From: Marisediminicola senii
Lineage (GTDB): Bacteria > Actinomycetota > Actinomycetes > Actinomycetales > Microbacteriaceae
Assembly: GCF_011057645.1 (NCBI RefSeq)
Contig: NZ_JAALGE010000023.1
Span: forward strand, 1 to 42,320
Direction of reading: 5' to 3'
DNA: 42,320 nt
This document shows, piece by piece, positions 26,506 to 35,100 of the stretch. The notes under the pieces were generated by a model. That model was given only the letters and a program-made list of their open reading frames with translations. It was not told the DNA's origin and searched no databases. Every line of letters begins with the position of its first letter. Position 1 is the stretch's first letter. The position numbers and the translations under genes are program-made.

Positions 26506-27978
26506 TCAGCGGGTCGATCCCCGTCGCCGCAAAGCTTTGCCCACGAATACAGGCAAAGAGAGCAAATCCTTTCGAAATTGACGCCAGATCAGGGATATAA
26601 AGGCGAGGCTCAGAATAAACGCCCCCGTACCCGCTGCAAGCTGTGACCACGTTGTCGTGAACTGTGAGCCAATGACGAGTGAGGCTACGGATGCGAATGA
26701 GTAGCCGATCACCGCTCGCGTCCCGTTGAAGAACATGGCTTTACTCGGAGCGCCGCAGGCCCGCGCCACCCAGAGGAGCCCTAACGGCCAGACGATTGCG
26801 TTGCTTATGGAGTATGCCCACGCAACACCGGAGACTCCCCAGATTGACCCGATCAGTACTGCAACGATGATGACGGGTCGCGAACTGAGCGCCCATAACA
26901 GCTGCGAGCGCGTTGCGGCGTTCGCTAGAAACACCCAGTACGTTGCGTATGCGGCTGCTTGGAAGACTCCCGAGATGGCCAGAATTTGGAAGATGGGCAC
27001 AGCAGGGCCCCACCCAGGCCCTAAAAGAATGCCCAAGAGCGGTTCGGCGACTGCAGCAGCGAGTGCGAAAATCAGCGCGACACCGTGCACCAGCAGCGTC
27101 TGTCCTGTCAGGAGGAAACGATCGAAACGGGGCCGATCGTCGACAAGCCGCGCAAGAACAGGGAGGGCCACACGAGTCGAAGGGGCATTTATTTGATTTA
27201 GAGGCATAACCAGAACCTGGAATGCTCGGTTGTAGTAGCCAAGATCAGAAGCGCCCAGACGACTTCCAATGATTACAGAATCAATATTCTTGCTGACGTA
27301 AGTAATCAGCTGAGCTGTTACGAGGTAGCCGCCGAACTTCACGAAGCTCATTGTGCCCGCCCCACGGCGAAACAGACCAGGAATCCACTTCGTGAGTATC
27401 AGCAGCGGAATAGTCGCGGAACCAGCGGCAACTATCTGCTGGACAGCCAAGGCCCAATAACCGCCTCCCAAGAACGCCACAATGAGTCCTGCCGCGAGGC
27501 CCGCCGCTTGACTTCCTACCTCGACACCGGCGAGAGCCCCAAAACGCATGTTTCGGGCGAGGTGCGCCCGATACTGGGTACCCAATCCGTTCAAAATGAA
27601 AGTGACGGAGATTGCTTGCGCGAGCTGAACAAGGCGCGGCTCTCCGAAGAACACAGCGATGGGCCACGACATGAAGAACCCAAACAGAGAAAGCAGTGTC
27701 CCAATCAGGGAGTTAAGCCAGAAAAGGTTGGAACGCTGTTGCTGGGATAGGTGCGGCGCTTGAACCGCCGCCTGCGTGAGCCCAAAGTCTCGGAAAACCT
27801 CTCCGACTCCTACTACCGCCACGACCATAGCCACCAACCCGAAGTCAGACGGGTCGAGTGTTCGAGAAAGAAGTACTACTCCGACCAACTGAATTGCGAT
27901 TCGCCCGCCTTGGCCGAGCATTGTGGTGGCTGCACCACGTGACGCAGCAGCACCGAGGCCATCTACGGCACTACTCAT
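26506..27978 (-). CDS. Wzx-like MOP-family polysaccharide flippase
   Basis: A 490-residue membrane protein with about twelve to fourteen helices that would flip the lipid-linked repeat unit. It resembles the WzxC/TuaB polysaccharide exporter branch, with the N-terminal ATTMLGQGGRIAIQLVGVVLLSRTL and DFGLVAMV segments. The ATG at 27978 overlaps the stop of the upstream gene by 4 bases (ATGA). A longer start at 28032 would overlap that gene more. It is the last gene of a three-gene leftward operon. Confidence 0.9.
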   Translation of the reverse strand: MSSAVDGLGAAASRGAATTMLGQGGRIAIQLVGVVLLSRTLDPSDFGLVAMVVAVVGVGEVFRDFGLTQAAVQAPHLSQQQRSNLFWLNSLIGTLLSLFGFFMSWPIAVFFGEPRLVQLAQAISVTFILNGLGTQYRAHLARNMRFGALAGVEVGSQAAGLAAGLIVAFLGGGYWALAVQQIVAAGSATIPLLILTKWIPGLFRRGAGTMSFVKFGGYLVTAQLITYVSKNIDSVIIGSRLGASDLGYYNRAFQVLVMPLNQINAPSTRVALPVLARLVDDRPRFDRFLLTGQTLLVHGVALIFALAAAVAEPLLGILLGPGWGPAVPIFQILAISGVFQAAAYATYWVFLANAATRSQLLWALSSRPVIIVAVLIGSIWGVSGVAWAYSISNAIVWPLGLLWVARACGAPSKAMFFNGTRAVIGYSFASVASLVIGSQFTTTWSQLAAGTGAFILSLAFISLIWRQFRKDLLSLPVFVGKALRRRGSTR

Positions 27979-28967
27979 GCTGAAAGCACTGATCGATACG
28001 CGGCCTCGTGTGCTGCACTCACCCGTGACCACGCCCGGTCACCCAGAGGAGGAGTCTGGCCGTGACCTCCAGTTCGCGCCCACTTCAATGCCTCTACGAT
28101 GTGTGGCTCGCTAAGCGGACCACGAAAAGTCATCACCCAAGAACTCCCGAATTCTCTGCGCAGTGCACGTCCAGTTGAGGAATCGGGCACGAGAACTTTC
28201 CGAGCAAGTGAGAGTGCCACAAGGACCGCACCAGAACTGTGCATCTCGGTATACGGGAACACCACTAGCTGAGCCGCCGTGATCTCTCTGACCAGTTCGC
28301 CATCGCTCACGAAGTCGAGTCGGCTAGTTATGCGATCATCCTTTTGTTGAGCCTCGCGAACTGCTCGAGTCACCGCGGGATCAACTGGACTGCCAACGAT
28401 TCGCAACTGAACCGCGCCTCGAACCTGAGGGAAAACGTCGACAAGACGCTCAACCCCCTTATATCCCTTCAGCAACCCGAAGTAGAGAACTCGCTGGTCT
28501 ACCTGAGGGCTCCGAGGGAAGGAGGCAAAGGGTTCCTCGTACCCTCCATGGGGAATCTCTACGCTACGCGACGCGATCAGGTTTTCGGTCTCGGGCACGA
28601 GGTGGATTTCCAACTTGGTGATCCGGTCGAAACCCCTACCAAGAATCGCGTCACAATCCGTTTCCTTGCCGCTATGCGGCTCCAGATTATGCAGCGTTCG
28701 AACCACCGGAGTGCTCGTGACCCTAAGTCGTAGGAGCAGCAACAGAACTAACAGACGCCGAGCCGCACCTTTCGCTCCGCCGACTCGACCAACGAGGTGC
28801 TCCGGCCAGTGAAGATGGAAAATCTCGTATTTTCCGAGAATGGCATTTGGCCATGTGAAGAACCGGACCCGCACAACACTATTCTCTGTACCGGCCATAT
28901 GGCTCGAGTACCGGGTCTCACCTGGGACTGGCGCGCGCAGCGAGTGCAAGATGGTGATGCGTTTCAC
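27975..28967 (-). CDS. glycosyltransferase, possibly GumI-like mannosyltransferase
   Basis: A 330-residue GT-B-type protein. YEIFHLHWPEHLVGR near residue 50 and VRTLHNLEPH near 90 resemble the beta-mannosyltransferase (GumI-like) type, and the C-terminal half shows VLYFGLLKGYKGVERLVD and the PYTEMHSSGAVLVALSL donor region. A GDP-mannose donor is an inference, supported only by that resemblance and by the presence of the GDP-sugar pathway nearby. The ATG at 28967 overlaps the preceding stop by 4 bases. Confidence 0.8.
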   Translation of the reverse strand: MKRITILHSLRAPVPGETRYSSHMAGTENSVVRVRFFTWPNAILGKYEIFHLHWPEHLVGRVGGAKGAARRLLVLLLLLRLRVTSTPVVRTLHNLEPHSGKETDCDAILGRGFDRITKLEIHLVPETENLIASRSVEIPHGGYEEPFASFPRSPQVDQRVLYFGLLKGYKGVERLVDVFPQVRGAVQLRIVGSPVDPAVTRAVREAQQKDDRITSRLDFVSDGELVREITAAQLVVFPYTEMHSSGAVLVALSLARKVLVPDSSTGRALRREFGSSWVMTFRGPLSEPHIVEALKWARTGGHGQTPPLGDRAWSRVSAAHEAAYRSVLSA

Positions 28968-30028
28968 GACGCACCGCTAACGCCATTGCACGATTTGAGG
29001 ATCGACTCGCGTACCCGGTTCACACGGTCTCGCGCCAACTGCAGATCCTCTGCAAGGCATTGTGATACCTCAGGGCTGCGCTGGGACACACCCTCGACCG
29101 GGATCGAATACGTGAACCCGGCGGCCTCAAGGGTGCGAGACAGTTTGCGGGAGCTATCTGGGGCTAGTGCGATCGGTACAGAACCTTCCGTCATAGCGGC
29201 GACCAGTACGTGCAACCGGTCTGAAACGACCCAGGAACTGCGCCCATAGACGGCTCGCACCTGACGCTCGCGAGAAGCGTGGCCTACCTCCGGGGACCAG
29301 TCGTCATAGTCCGCGCCCAGCGCCGTAGCTAACCAAACTAGGCGGTCCCGATCGCGCTGGACTTGACAGACGACAAGCGGGACCGCGTCTAAGGAATCGA
29401 TGAGACGCCGGGCCCGCGTAATCCACTCGTCACTCGGCTGTTCTCGGTCCCCTCGGAGGCTGAAGACAATCTGGGCGGGGTACAGATTCTCTCCGCTTCG
29501 CTCCCTGATGGAATGCGTGGTGGAGCCTTCCGAGAATGCCCAATCTGGCATCACGTCACCCGTTGCCATCGCATCACGCGACCTTTCATCTCGCCACGCG
29601 GTGACGTCCGCTGATCTAGCCAACCACCTAAGAGCGCGGCTTATTGGTTCATCCGTATTCCGCAAACCAGCGCCAGCCTGAATGACAGAACCGCCCCGAG
29701 CGCGCACCAACGCGACTATGGGAAGCATCGCTACACGGTCGCGTACGAATGCGCGGTTCAAGGTGAATTCGCCAGCGTTGAAGAACAGATGCGTTTTGCG
29801 AACTAACGTCGATCTCAGAAGCGACCCCAGCCACTGAATTCGACTGGTGTAGACGTAATCCCCCGCGTCTAAACCTAAATTGTCGCTGTACTGCGACGAG
29901 TTCGGGCCCACCAGCACGTGACACTCACCGACTCGTTTCGCAACACTAAGAAGTGGGCGGCGAAGTAGCGAATCCCCCAGATTGTCCCGTTGACCCGTCA
30001 GCACAACGAATACTTTCACCCGCTTCAT
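28964..30028 (-). CDS. polysaccharide pyruvyl transferase family protein (second copy)
   Basis: A 354-residue pyruvyl transferase relative. The marks are QRDNLGDSLLRRPLL near the N-terminus, FNAGEFTLNRAF in the middle and SDRLHVLVAAMTEGSVPIAL near the C-terminus (the RLH/RMH motif). It differs strongly from the copy at 20744, so the two should act on different sugars. The ATG at 30028 has GGGGG about 7 bases upstream. It opens the leftward flippase operon and lies 67 bases from the mfd stop. Confidence 0.82.
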   Translation of the reverse strand: MKRVKVFVVLTGQRDNLGDSLLRRPLLSVAKRVGECHVLVGPNSSQYSDNLGLDAGDYVYTSRIQWLGSLLRSTLVRKTHLFFNAGEFTLNRAFVRDRVAMLPIVALVRARGGSVIQAGAGLRNTDEPISRALRWLARSADVTAWRDERSRDAMATGDVMPDWAFSEGSTTHSIRERSGENLYPAQIVFSLRGDREQPSDEWITRARRLIDSLDAVPLVVCQVQRDRDRLVWLATALGADYDDWSPEVGHASRERQVRAVYGRSSWVVSDRLHVLVAAMTEGSVPIALAPDSSRKLSRTLEAAGFTYSIPVEGVSQRSPEVSQCLAEDLQLARDRVNRVRESILKSCNGVSGAS

Positions 30029-30095
30029 ACATTCGCCCCCAGAACGTCTCAGTTGACGTTACTGCACTGGTTCGCGGCAGACGAGTAGATCCGGG

Positions 30096-33000
30096 TCAAC
30101 TGGTTTGAGTTGCGGTTGTCGTATCCTGAGCCACTACTGCACCGAAAATGGCAATAAGAAGTTCGCTTGTCCACGCAATTAATGCCGCATCGTCTGGCAG
30201 CGCGCCGTTCTTCTTGGGTAGCGGCACCGTCACCGACTTGCTCGCCGCGAAGTAGCGTGCACCGGGGTACATGCGCTGCAGGCGAATTTGGACGGAATCG
30301 AGTAGCTCCGTGGTTGCGACACGCAGGTTGCCGCCCATCGAAACGACCTCACTGAGACCGGCCTTCTGTGCCATTCGGCGTAGACGCGAAACCTCGACGA
30401 GGTTGCGCACCTGCTCCGGGGGCTCGCCGTAGCGGTCGGTGAGTTCTTCGAGGACCTGGTCGATCGCGGTATCCGCCGATGCAGGTCCACTCGCGGCCGA
30501 CAGCTTTTGGTACGCCTCGAGCCGAAGGCGCTCACTCTCGACGTACTCCTCGGGGATGTGCGCATCGACAGGTAGTTCAAGGCGGAGCTCGGTCTGGCCC
30601 TCAGCGACGTCGCCGCGGAAGGTGCTGACGGCCTCACCGATCATGCGCAGGTAGAGGTCGAAGCCGACGCCGGCGATATGTCCGGACTGCTCACCACCGA
30701 GCAGGTTCCCCGCGCCACGGATCTCGAGGTCCTTGAGAGCAACGTGCATTCCGGCCCCGAGCTCATTATTCGCGGCGATGGTTGCCAGGCGGTCGTGGGC
30801 TACCTCTCCGAGGGGCTTCTCGGCGTCGTAGAGGAAGTACGCGTAGGCGCGCTCGCGTCCGCGGCCGACCCTCCCCCGCAGCTGATGCAACTGGCTGAGG
30901 CCGTACTTGTCGGCCCGGTCGATGATCAGCGTGTTCGCGTTCGCGATGTCGAGGCCGGTCTCGATGATCGTGGTGGAGACGAGCACGTCGTACTTGCGTT
31001 CCCAGAAGTCGACCATCACCTGCTCGAGAACGTGCTCGGGCAGCTGTCCGTGCGCAACGGCGATGCGCGCCTCAGGCACGAGTTCGGCGATCTGGGCGGC
31101 GGCGCGGCTGATACTCGATACCCGGTTGTGCACGAAGAACACCTGGCCCTCGCGCAGCAGCTCGCGGCGGATGGCGGCGGTGACCTGCGCGGGGCTGTAG
31201 GGCCCGACGTAGGTGAGGATTGGGTGCCGGTCCTCCGGCGGGGTGGCCAGGGTCGACATCTCACGAATACCGGTGACAGCCATCTCCAGGGTCCGCGGGA
31301 TGGGCGTCGCGCTCATGGCGAGGATGTCGACGTTGGTCTTGAGCTTCTTCAGCGCGTCTTTGTGCTCGACGCCAAAGCGCTGCTCCTCGTCGATGATGAC
31401 TAGCCCGAGGTCCTTGATGACGATGCTCTTCGACAGCAGGCGGTGGGTGCCGATGACAAGGTCTACGGTGCCGTCGGCGAGGCCGTCGATGGCCTCCTTT
31501 GACTCCTTCTCGGTCTGGAACCGGCTGAGGGCGCGAAGGTGCACGGGGAATCCGGCGAACCTCTCGGCGAAGGTCTCCATGTGCTGGCGCACGAGGAGGG
31601 TGGTCGGCACGAGCATGATGACCTGCTTGCCGTCCTGGATGGCCTTGAACGCGGCGCGGATGGCGACCTCGGTCTTGCCGTAGCCGACGTCGCCGGCGAT
31701 GAGGCGGTCCATCGGGATGGGCCGTTCCATGTCGGCCTTGACCTCATCGATCGTGGTGAGCTGGTCCGGGGTCTCCGCGAATGGGAACGCCTCCTCGAGC
31801 TCGCGCTGCCACGGGGTGTCGGGTGGGAAAGAATGGCCCTTGCTGGCCATGCGGGCGGAGTACAGCTTGACGAGCTCGACGGCGATGTCGCGCACTGCGC
31901 GGCGAGCCTTGCCCTTGGCGGCGGACCAGTCGCTACCACCCATCTTGCTCAGTGACGGTGCCTCTCCCCCGACGTAGCGGCTGAGGAGGTCGAGCTGGTC
32001 TGTGGGAACGTAGAGCTTGTCGCCCGGATAGCCGCGCTTCGAGGGCGCGTACTCGATCGCTAGGTACTCGCGCGAGTTCTTGACCGGGTTGCGGCCACCG
32101 GTGCTGACCTCGCGCTGCACGAGTTCGATGAACTTGCCGATGCCGTGGGTGTTGTGAACAACGATGTCGCCGGCCTTGAGTTGCAGCGGGTCGACGACAT
32201 TCTTGCGGCGGGTGGCGAGCTTCTTGACGGCGCGGGATCCGTAACCGGCTGCGCGACCGTAGAACTCGTTCTCGCTGAGCACAGATATCTTGGCGTCGGG
32301 CAGTTCGAAGCCGGCTTCGACGGAGGCCTGGATCAGGTAGGCGACACCGGCCTCGGTCTTCTTGGGAAGCTCGTCAGAGACGCGACCGGACATGCCGTGC
32401 TCACCGAGTGCTTCGGCGGCCCGGTCGACGAGACCGGTGCCCTGGGCGACGACGACAACGGTCCAGCCATCGGCGAGGCGGGCGCTGACATGGTCGATGG
32501 CCCCGTCGGCGACCCCGGTAAAGCTGGGCACGGTGGTGGCGGCGATGCGCACATAGTCGCCCGCGCTCTCGACCATGGCCGAGATGTCGGTCTCAGGGGT
32601 GGCATCGGCAGCGCCACTGTCGAACGAGCTAAGGGTCCACCAGGCGCGGCCGCCGGCGGCGTCGCGCAGCTTGGGCAGACTCATGAACTCACCCGAGGCG
32701 AGGTCGATCGGGGCCTCCGCTCCGACGGTGGCGGCGTTCCACGCGGCGCTGAGGAATTCGCGATTCGTGTCGACGAGGCTCTGGGCTCGGGCGGACACGC
32801 GTTCCGGGGAGAACACCGCGATGGCGGCATCCACCGGAAGGTAATGCGTAATGGGCACGAGCTTGTCGACGAGCGCGGGGGCAAGGGACTCCATGCCGTC
32901 GACGGGGATGCCCTCGGCGATCTTGGCGAGCATGGTGCTGAGGCTGGGGAACTCGTGCTGCATCTCGCGGGCGCGCTGGCGCACCTCGGGGCTGAGGAGC

Positions 33001-33719
33001 ATCTCGCGGCTGGCCGGCAGGTCCACCGTCTCGACGGGGTCGGGAAGAGATCGCTGGTCTGCGACCGAGAAGAAGCGGATCTGTTCGGCCTCGTCTCCGA
33101 AGAACTCGATGCGGGCGGGGTGCTCGGCGTCGGGTGCGAACACGTCGAGAATGCCGCCGCGCACCGCGAATTCGCCGCGACGAGTCACCATGTCGACGCG
33201 CGTGTAGGCGAGGTCGACGAGCTGCACGGAGAGTTCGCCGAGGTTGTAACCGCGCCCGCCGGTGGTGAGGCGTAGCGGTTCGAGGCTAGTGAGGTTGTCG
33301 GACAACGGCTGCAGTGCCGCGCGCACGCTGGCGACCACCACGATGTCGGTCGTGGTGGTGCCGGCGGCGATGCCTTCCTGCCACTCCTTCATTCGGCGGA
33401 GCGCGTGAATGCGCTTGCCGACGGTCTCGGCCGATGGGCTGAGACGCTCGTGCGGGAGGGTCTCCCAGGCGGGAAACTCCACGATTTCGGCAGTCGGGAT
33501 CATGCACGGCAGCGATGCGCGGAGAGATTCGGAATCCCGGCCGGTAGCGACGATGACGAAGAGCGCCTGCGGGCCGGTGCGGGCGTCGAGGAGCCCAGCG
33601 AGGAGCGGAGCGCGCAGCCCGTCGACAAGGGAGAAGTCAGCGCTGCGTTTGGCGTACTCCAGGGCGTCACCGAACGTTTGGGCGCGCGCGAGCGCCGGGA
33701 TCAAGCCCTGAAGAGTCAC
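30096..33719 (-). CDS. mfd: transcription-repair coupling factor
   Basis: A 1207-residue ATP-dependent translocase that removes RNA polymerase stalled at lesions and recruits UvrA. It has the N-terminal UvrB-like region, a CarD-like RNA polymerase interaction domain (near LKAGDIVVHNTHGIGKF), and the RecG-like helicase with Walker A GDVGYGKTE, DEEQ (IIDEEQRFGV), SATPIPRTLEM and GRVGRGRERAYAYF, then the C-terminal TRCF domain. GTG at 33719 gives the usual N-terminus. In related genomes it neighbours pth/rplY and mazG; here glycan genes lie on both sides. Confidence 0.97.
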   Translation of the reverse strand: MTLQGLIPALARAQTFGDALEYAKRSADFSLVDGLRAPLLAGLLDARTGPQALFVIVATGRDSESLRASLPCMIPTAEIVEFPAWETLPHERLSPSAETVGKRIHALRRMKEWQEGIAAGTTTTDIVVVASVRAALQPLSDNLTSLEPLRLTTGGRGYNLGELSVQLVDLAYTRVDMVTRRGEFAVRGGILDVFAPDAEHPARIEFFGDEAEQIRFFSVADQRSLPDPVETVDLPASREMLLSPEVRQRAREMQHEFPSLSTMLAKIAEGIPVDGMESLAPALVDKLVPITHYLPVDAAIAVFSPERVSARAQSLVDTNREFLSAAWNAATVGAEAPIDLASGEFMSLPKLRDAAGGRAWWTLSSFDSGAADATPETDISAMVESAGDYVRIAATTVPSFTGVADGAIDHVSARLADGWTVVVVAQGTGLVDRAAEALGEHGMSGRVSDELPKKTEAGVAYLIQASVEAGFELPDAKISVLSENEFYGRAAGYGSRAVKKLATRRKNVVDPLQLKAGDIVVHNTHGIGKFIELVQREVSTGGRNPVKNSREYLAIEYAPSKRGYPGDKLYVPTDQLDLLSRYVGGEAPSLSKMGGSDWSAAKGKARRAVRDIAVELVKLYSARMASKGHSFPPDTPWQRELEEAFPFAETPDQLTTIDEVKADMERPIPMDRLIAGDVGYGKTEVAIRAAFKAIQDGKQVIMLVPTTLLVRQHMETFAERFAGFPVHLRALSRFQTEKESKEAIDGLADGTVDLVIGTHRLLSKSIVIKDLGLVIIDEEQRFGVEHKDALKKLKTNVDILAMSATPIPRTLEMAVTGIREMSTLATPPEDRHPILTYVGPYSPAQVTAAIRRELLREGQVFFVHNRVSSISRAAAQIAELVPEARIAVAHGQLPEHVLEQVMVDFWERKYDVLVSTTIIETGLDIANANTLIIDRADKYGLSQLHQLRGRVGRGRERAYAYFLYDAEKPLGEVAHDRLATIAANNELGAGMHVALKDLEIRGAGNLLGGEQSGHIAGVGFDLYLRMIGEAVSTFRGDVAEGQTELRLELPVDAHIPEEYVESERLRLEAYQKLSAASGPASADTAIDQVLEELTDRYGEPPEQVRNLVEVSRLRRMAQKAGLSEVVSMGGNLRVATTELLDSVQIRLQRMYPGARYFAASKSVTVPLPKKNGALPDDAALIAWTSELLIAIFGAVVAQDTTTATQTS

Positions 33720-33801
33720 CGGAGAAGTCTACGCGCGGGTGGTGACATGGCAGATGTGTGGGGCGGGGGCTTGTACAACCCGTGGACCGAGGCAAGCAAC
33801 G

Positions 33802-34617
33802 TCAGCACGTTGTGTACACATAATCGTCATCGTTCGCCGGGACGAGGTTGTGGTCGCGGACGATGGTCGACGGGGACGGGTCGAGGGCGGTGACGCGGGA
33901 GCACACCGCGTCGACGGTTCCTCGGAGATCGTCGGCGTATTCGATGTTGTAGACCAGACCGCCGTACGCAGCGGTGTAGGCGTCGCATTCGTCGTACCGG
34001 TCGCACTGCTCGGTGATGGCGAGATCGAAACCGATGTCGTTCCGGCCTACCTCTGCAACTTCGGGCGCGTTTTTCTGCGCGGCAGCAAGACCCCGGGCAT
34101 GGGCAGACTCGACGAGTTGGGTTGCGAATGCCACAGCGTCGGCTTCGTCGAGGGCACCTCCGGAGCGCGTCCAGGAGTCGAAGTTGTCGAATTCGACGGC
34201 TAGGTAACCGGAGTCGTCGCATCCATCGACCGTCGTCTTGAGGCGCTCGGCAATCGCAGCACGCTTAGCAGGGGTTGAGGTATCGAGGATGTTCTCGTCG
34301 GGCCAGCCGGGGTCGACCAGCAGCTCCCCATCGTCGGTGTGGACGAGGAGGGCGGCGGGCCACGCGACACCAGGCTGGGTCTGGAACCCGTTGACGTAAC
34401 AGATGCCATATGCGTCCTCGGCGGCATCGTCGGTGCTGTCGCGGGCGACTACCTCGGCGCCGGGCGGGACTGGGGAATTGCCGCCGAGTTGGTAATCGAA
34501 CTGTGCGCCGGCTGGGGGGAGCACGATGTCGTTCGGCGATGCGGCGTCCTCGCTTTTGCATGCCGTGATGGTCAGCGCGGCAGTCAGGAGGAGTGCAATG
34601 GAGAGGGTGACTCGCAT
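33802..34617 (-). CDS. lipoprotein with GH114 (endo-alpha-1,4-polygalactosaminidase-like) domain
   Basis: A 271-residue secreted lipoprotein. The signal peptide ends in a lipobox with Cys20 (ITAC), after which the mature protein is acylated and stays on the outer face of the membrane. The domain matches the GH114/TM1410 fold: FDYQLGG at about 40, a RDSTDD stretch, ICYVNGFQTQP, the LAVEFDNFDSW segment holding the probable catalytic Asp/Glu, then LAAAQKNAPE. GH114 enzymes cut galactosaminoglycan in biofilm matrix. Activity is inferred. It lies immediately downstream of the displaced pth fragment on the same strand. Confidence 0.85.
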   Translation of the reverse strand: MRVTLSIALLLTAALTITACKSEDAASPNDIVLPPAGAQFDYQLGGNSPVPPGAEVVARDSTDDAAEDAYGICYVNGFQTQPGVAWPAALLVHTDDGELLVDPGWPDENILDTSTPAKRAAIAERLKTTVDGCDDSGYLAVEFDNFDSWTRSGGALDEADAVAFATQLVESAHARGLAAAQKNAPEVAEVGRNDIGFDLAITEQCDRYDECDAYTAAYGGLVYNIEYADDLRGTVDAVCSRVTALDPSPSTIVRDHNLVPANDDDYVYTTC

Positions 34618-34664
34618 GGGCCGAGCTTAGGGTGCGGTGGCGGACGGCACCCGGGCGCTGCGGG

Positions 34665-34984
34665 CTACGTCGCGGTGTGAAACTCCAGCTGCGCTGCCGT
34701 CAGTCCGTCGGCGGTGACGAGCTCGACAGCATCAGACAGCGTTTTGGGGAGCATCTGCCGCTCGGTGGAGGAGAAGTCACGCAGCACGAAGTCGGCGGCG
34801 GGCTGGCGTCCGGGAGGGCGGCCGATGCCGACGCGCACCCGGAGGAAGTCGTTGGTGCCGGTCGCGGCGATGATGTCGCGCAGGCCGTTGTGTCCGCCGT
34901 GTCCCCCACCGTTCTTCAGGCGTATGGAGTCGAACGGGATGTCGAGTTCGTCGTGCACCACGATGAGGTGCGACGTCTCGATCG
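34665..34984 (-). pseudogene. displaced 3' half of pth (5'-truncated copy)
   Basis: This frame encodes the C-terminal 100-odd residues of peptidyl-tRNA hydrolase and ends in TAG at 34665. Compared with the intact gene at 39101-39685 it starts at the equivalent of residue 87, so it lacks catalytic His23 and Asn71, and it has an in-frame 9-base deletion (three residues near the equivalent of 170). The 220 bases at 34754-34973 are identical to the intact gene. Homology ends at 34984, beside a small inverted repeat GATCG/CGATC at 34980-34993. A functional enzyme is not expected. Confidence 0.92.
34754..34973. repeat. 220-base direct repeat, left copy (pth 3' half)
   Basis: Read by eye, this block is identical base for base to 39199-39418 in the same orientation. 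To its left (34663-34753) similarity to the other copy drops to about 87% with a 9-base gap, so identity ends sharply at 34754. It brackets the acyltransferase unit with its partner. Confidence 0.92.
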
Positions 34985-35100
34985 CAAACGATCAATCTGG
35001 GTGGAGGAGTCCCGGTGGTGAGAATGAAGTGGCAGCTAGCTGTTGCTGACGGGGTACCCTGAACCGACATTCGCGTGCCGAGCATTGGGGAGCCCGCCGC

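Noticed and set aside
27836-28156. Long frames on the opposite strand of the flippase and glycosyltransferase genes
   Set aside because: They are shadows of high-GC genes, without domains or ribosome binding sites.
32145-33275. 376-codon plus-strand frame inside mfd
   Set aside because: It is antisense to the conserved mfd sequence and has repetitive Gly/Asp/Val composition typical of a shadow frame.
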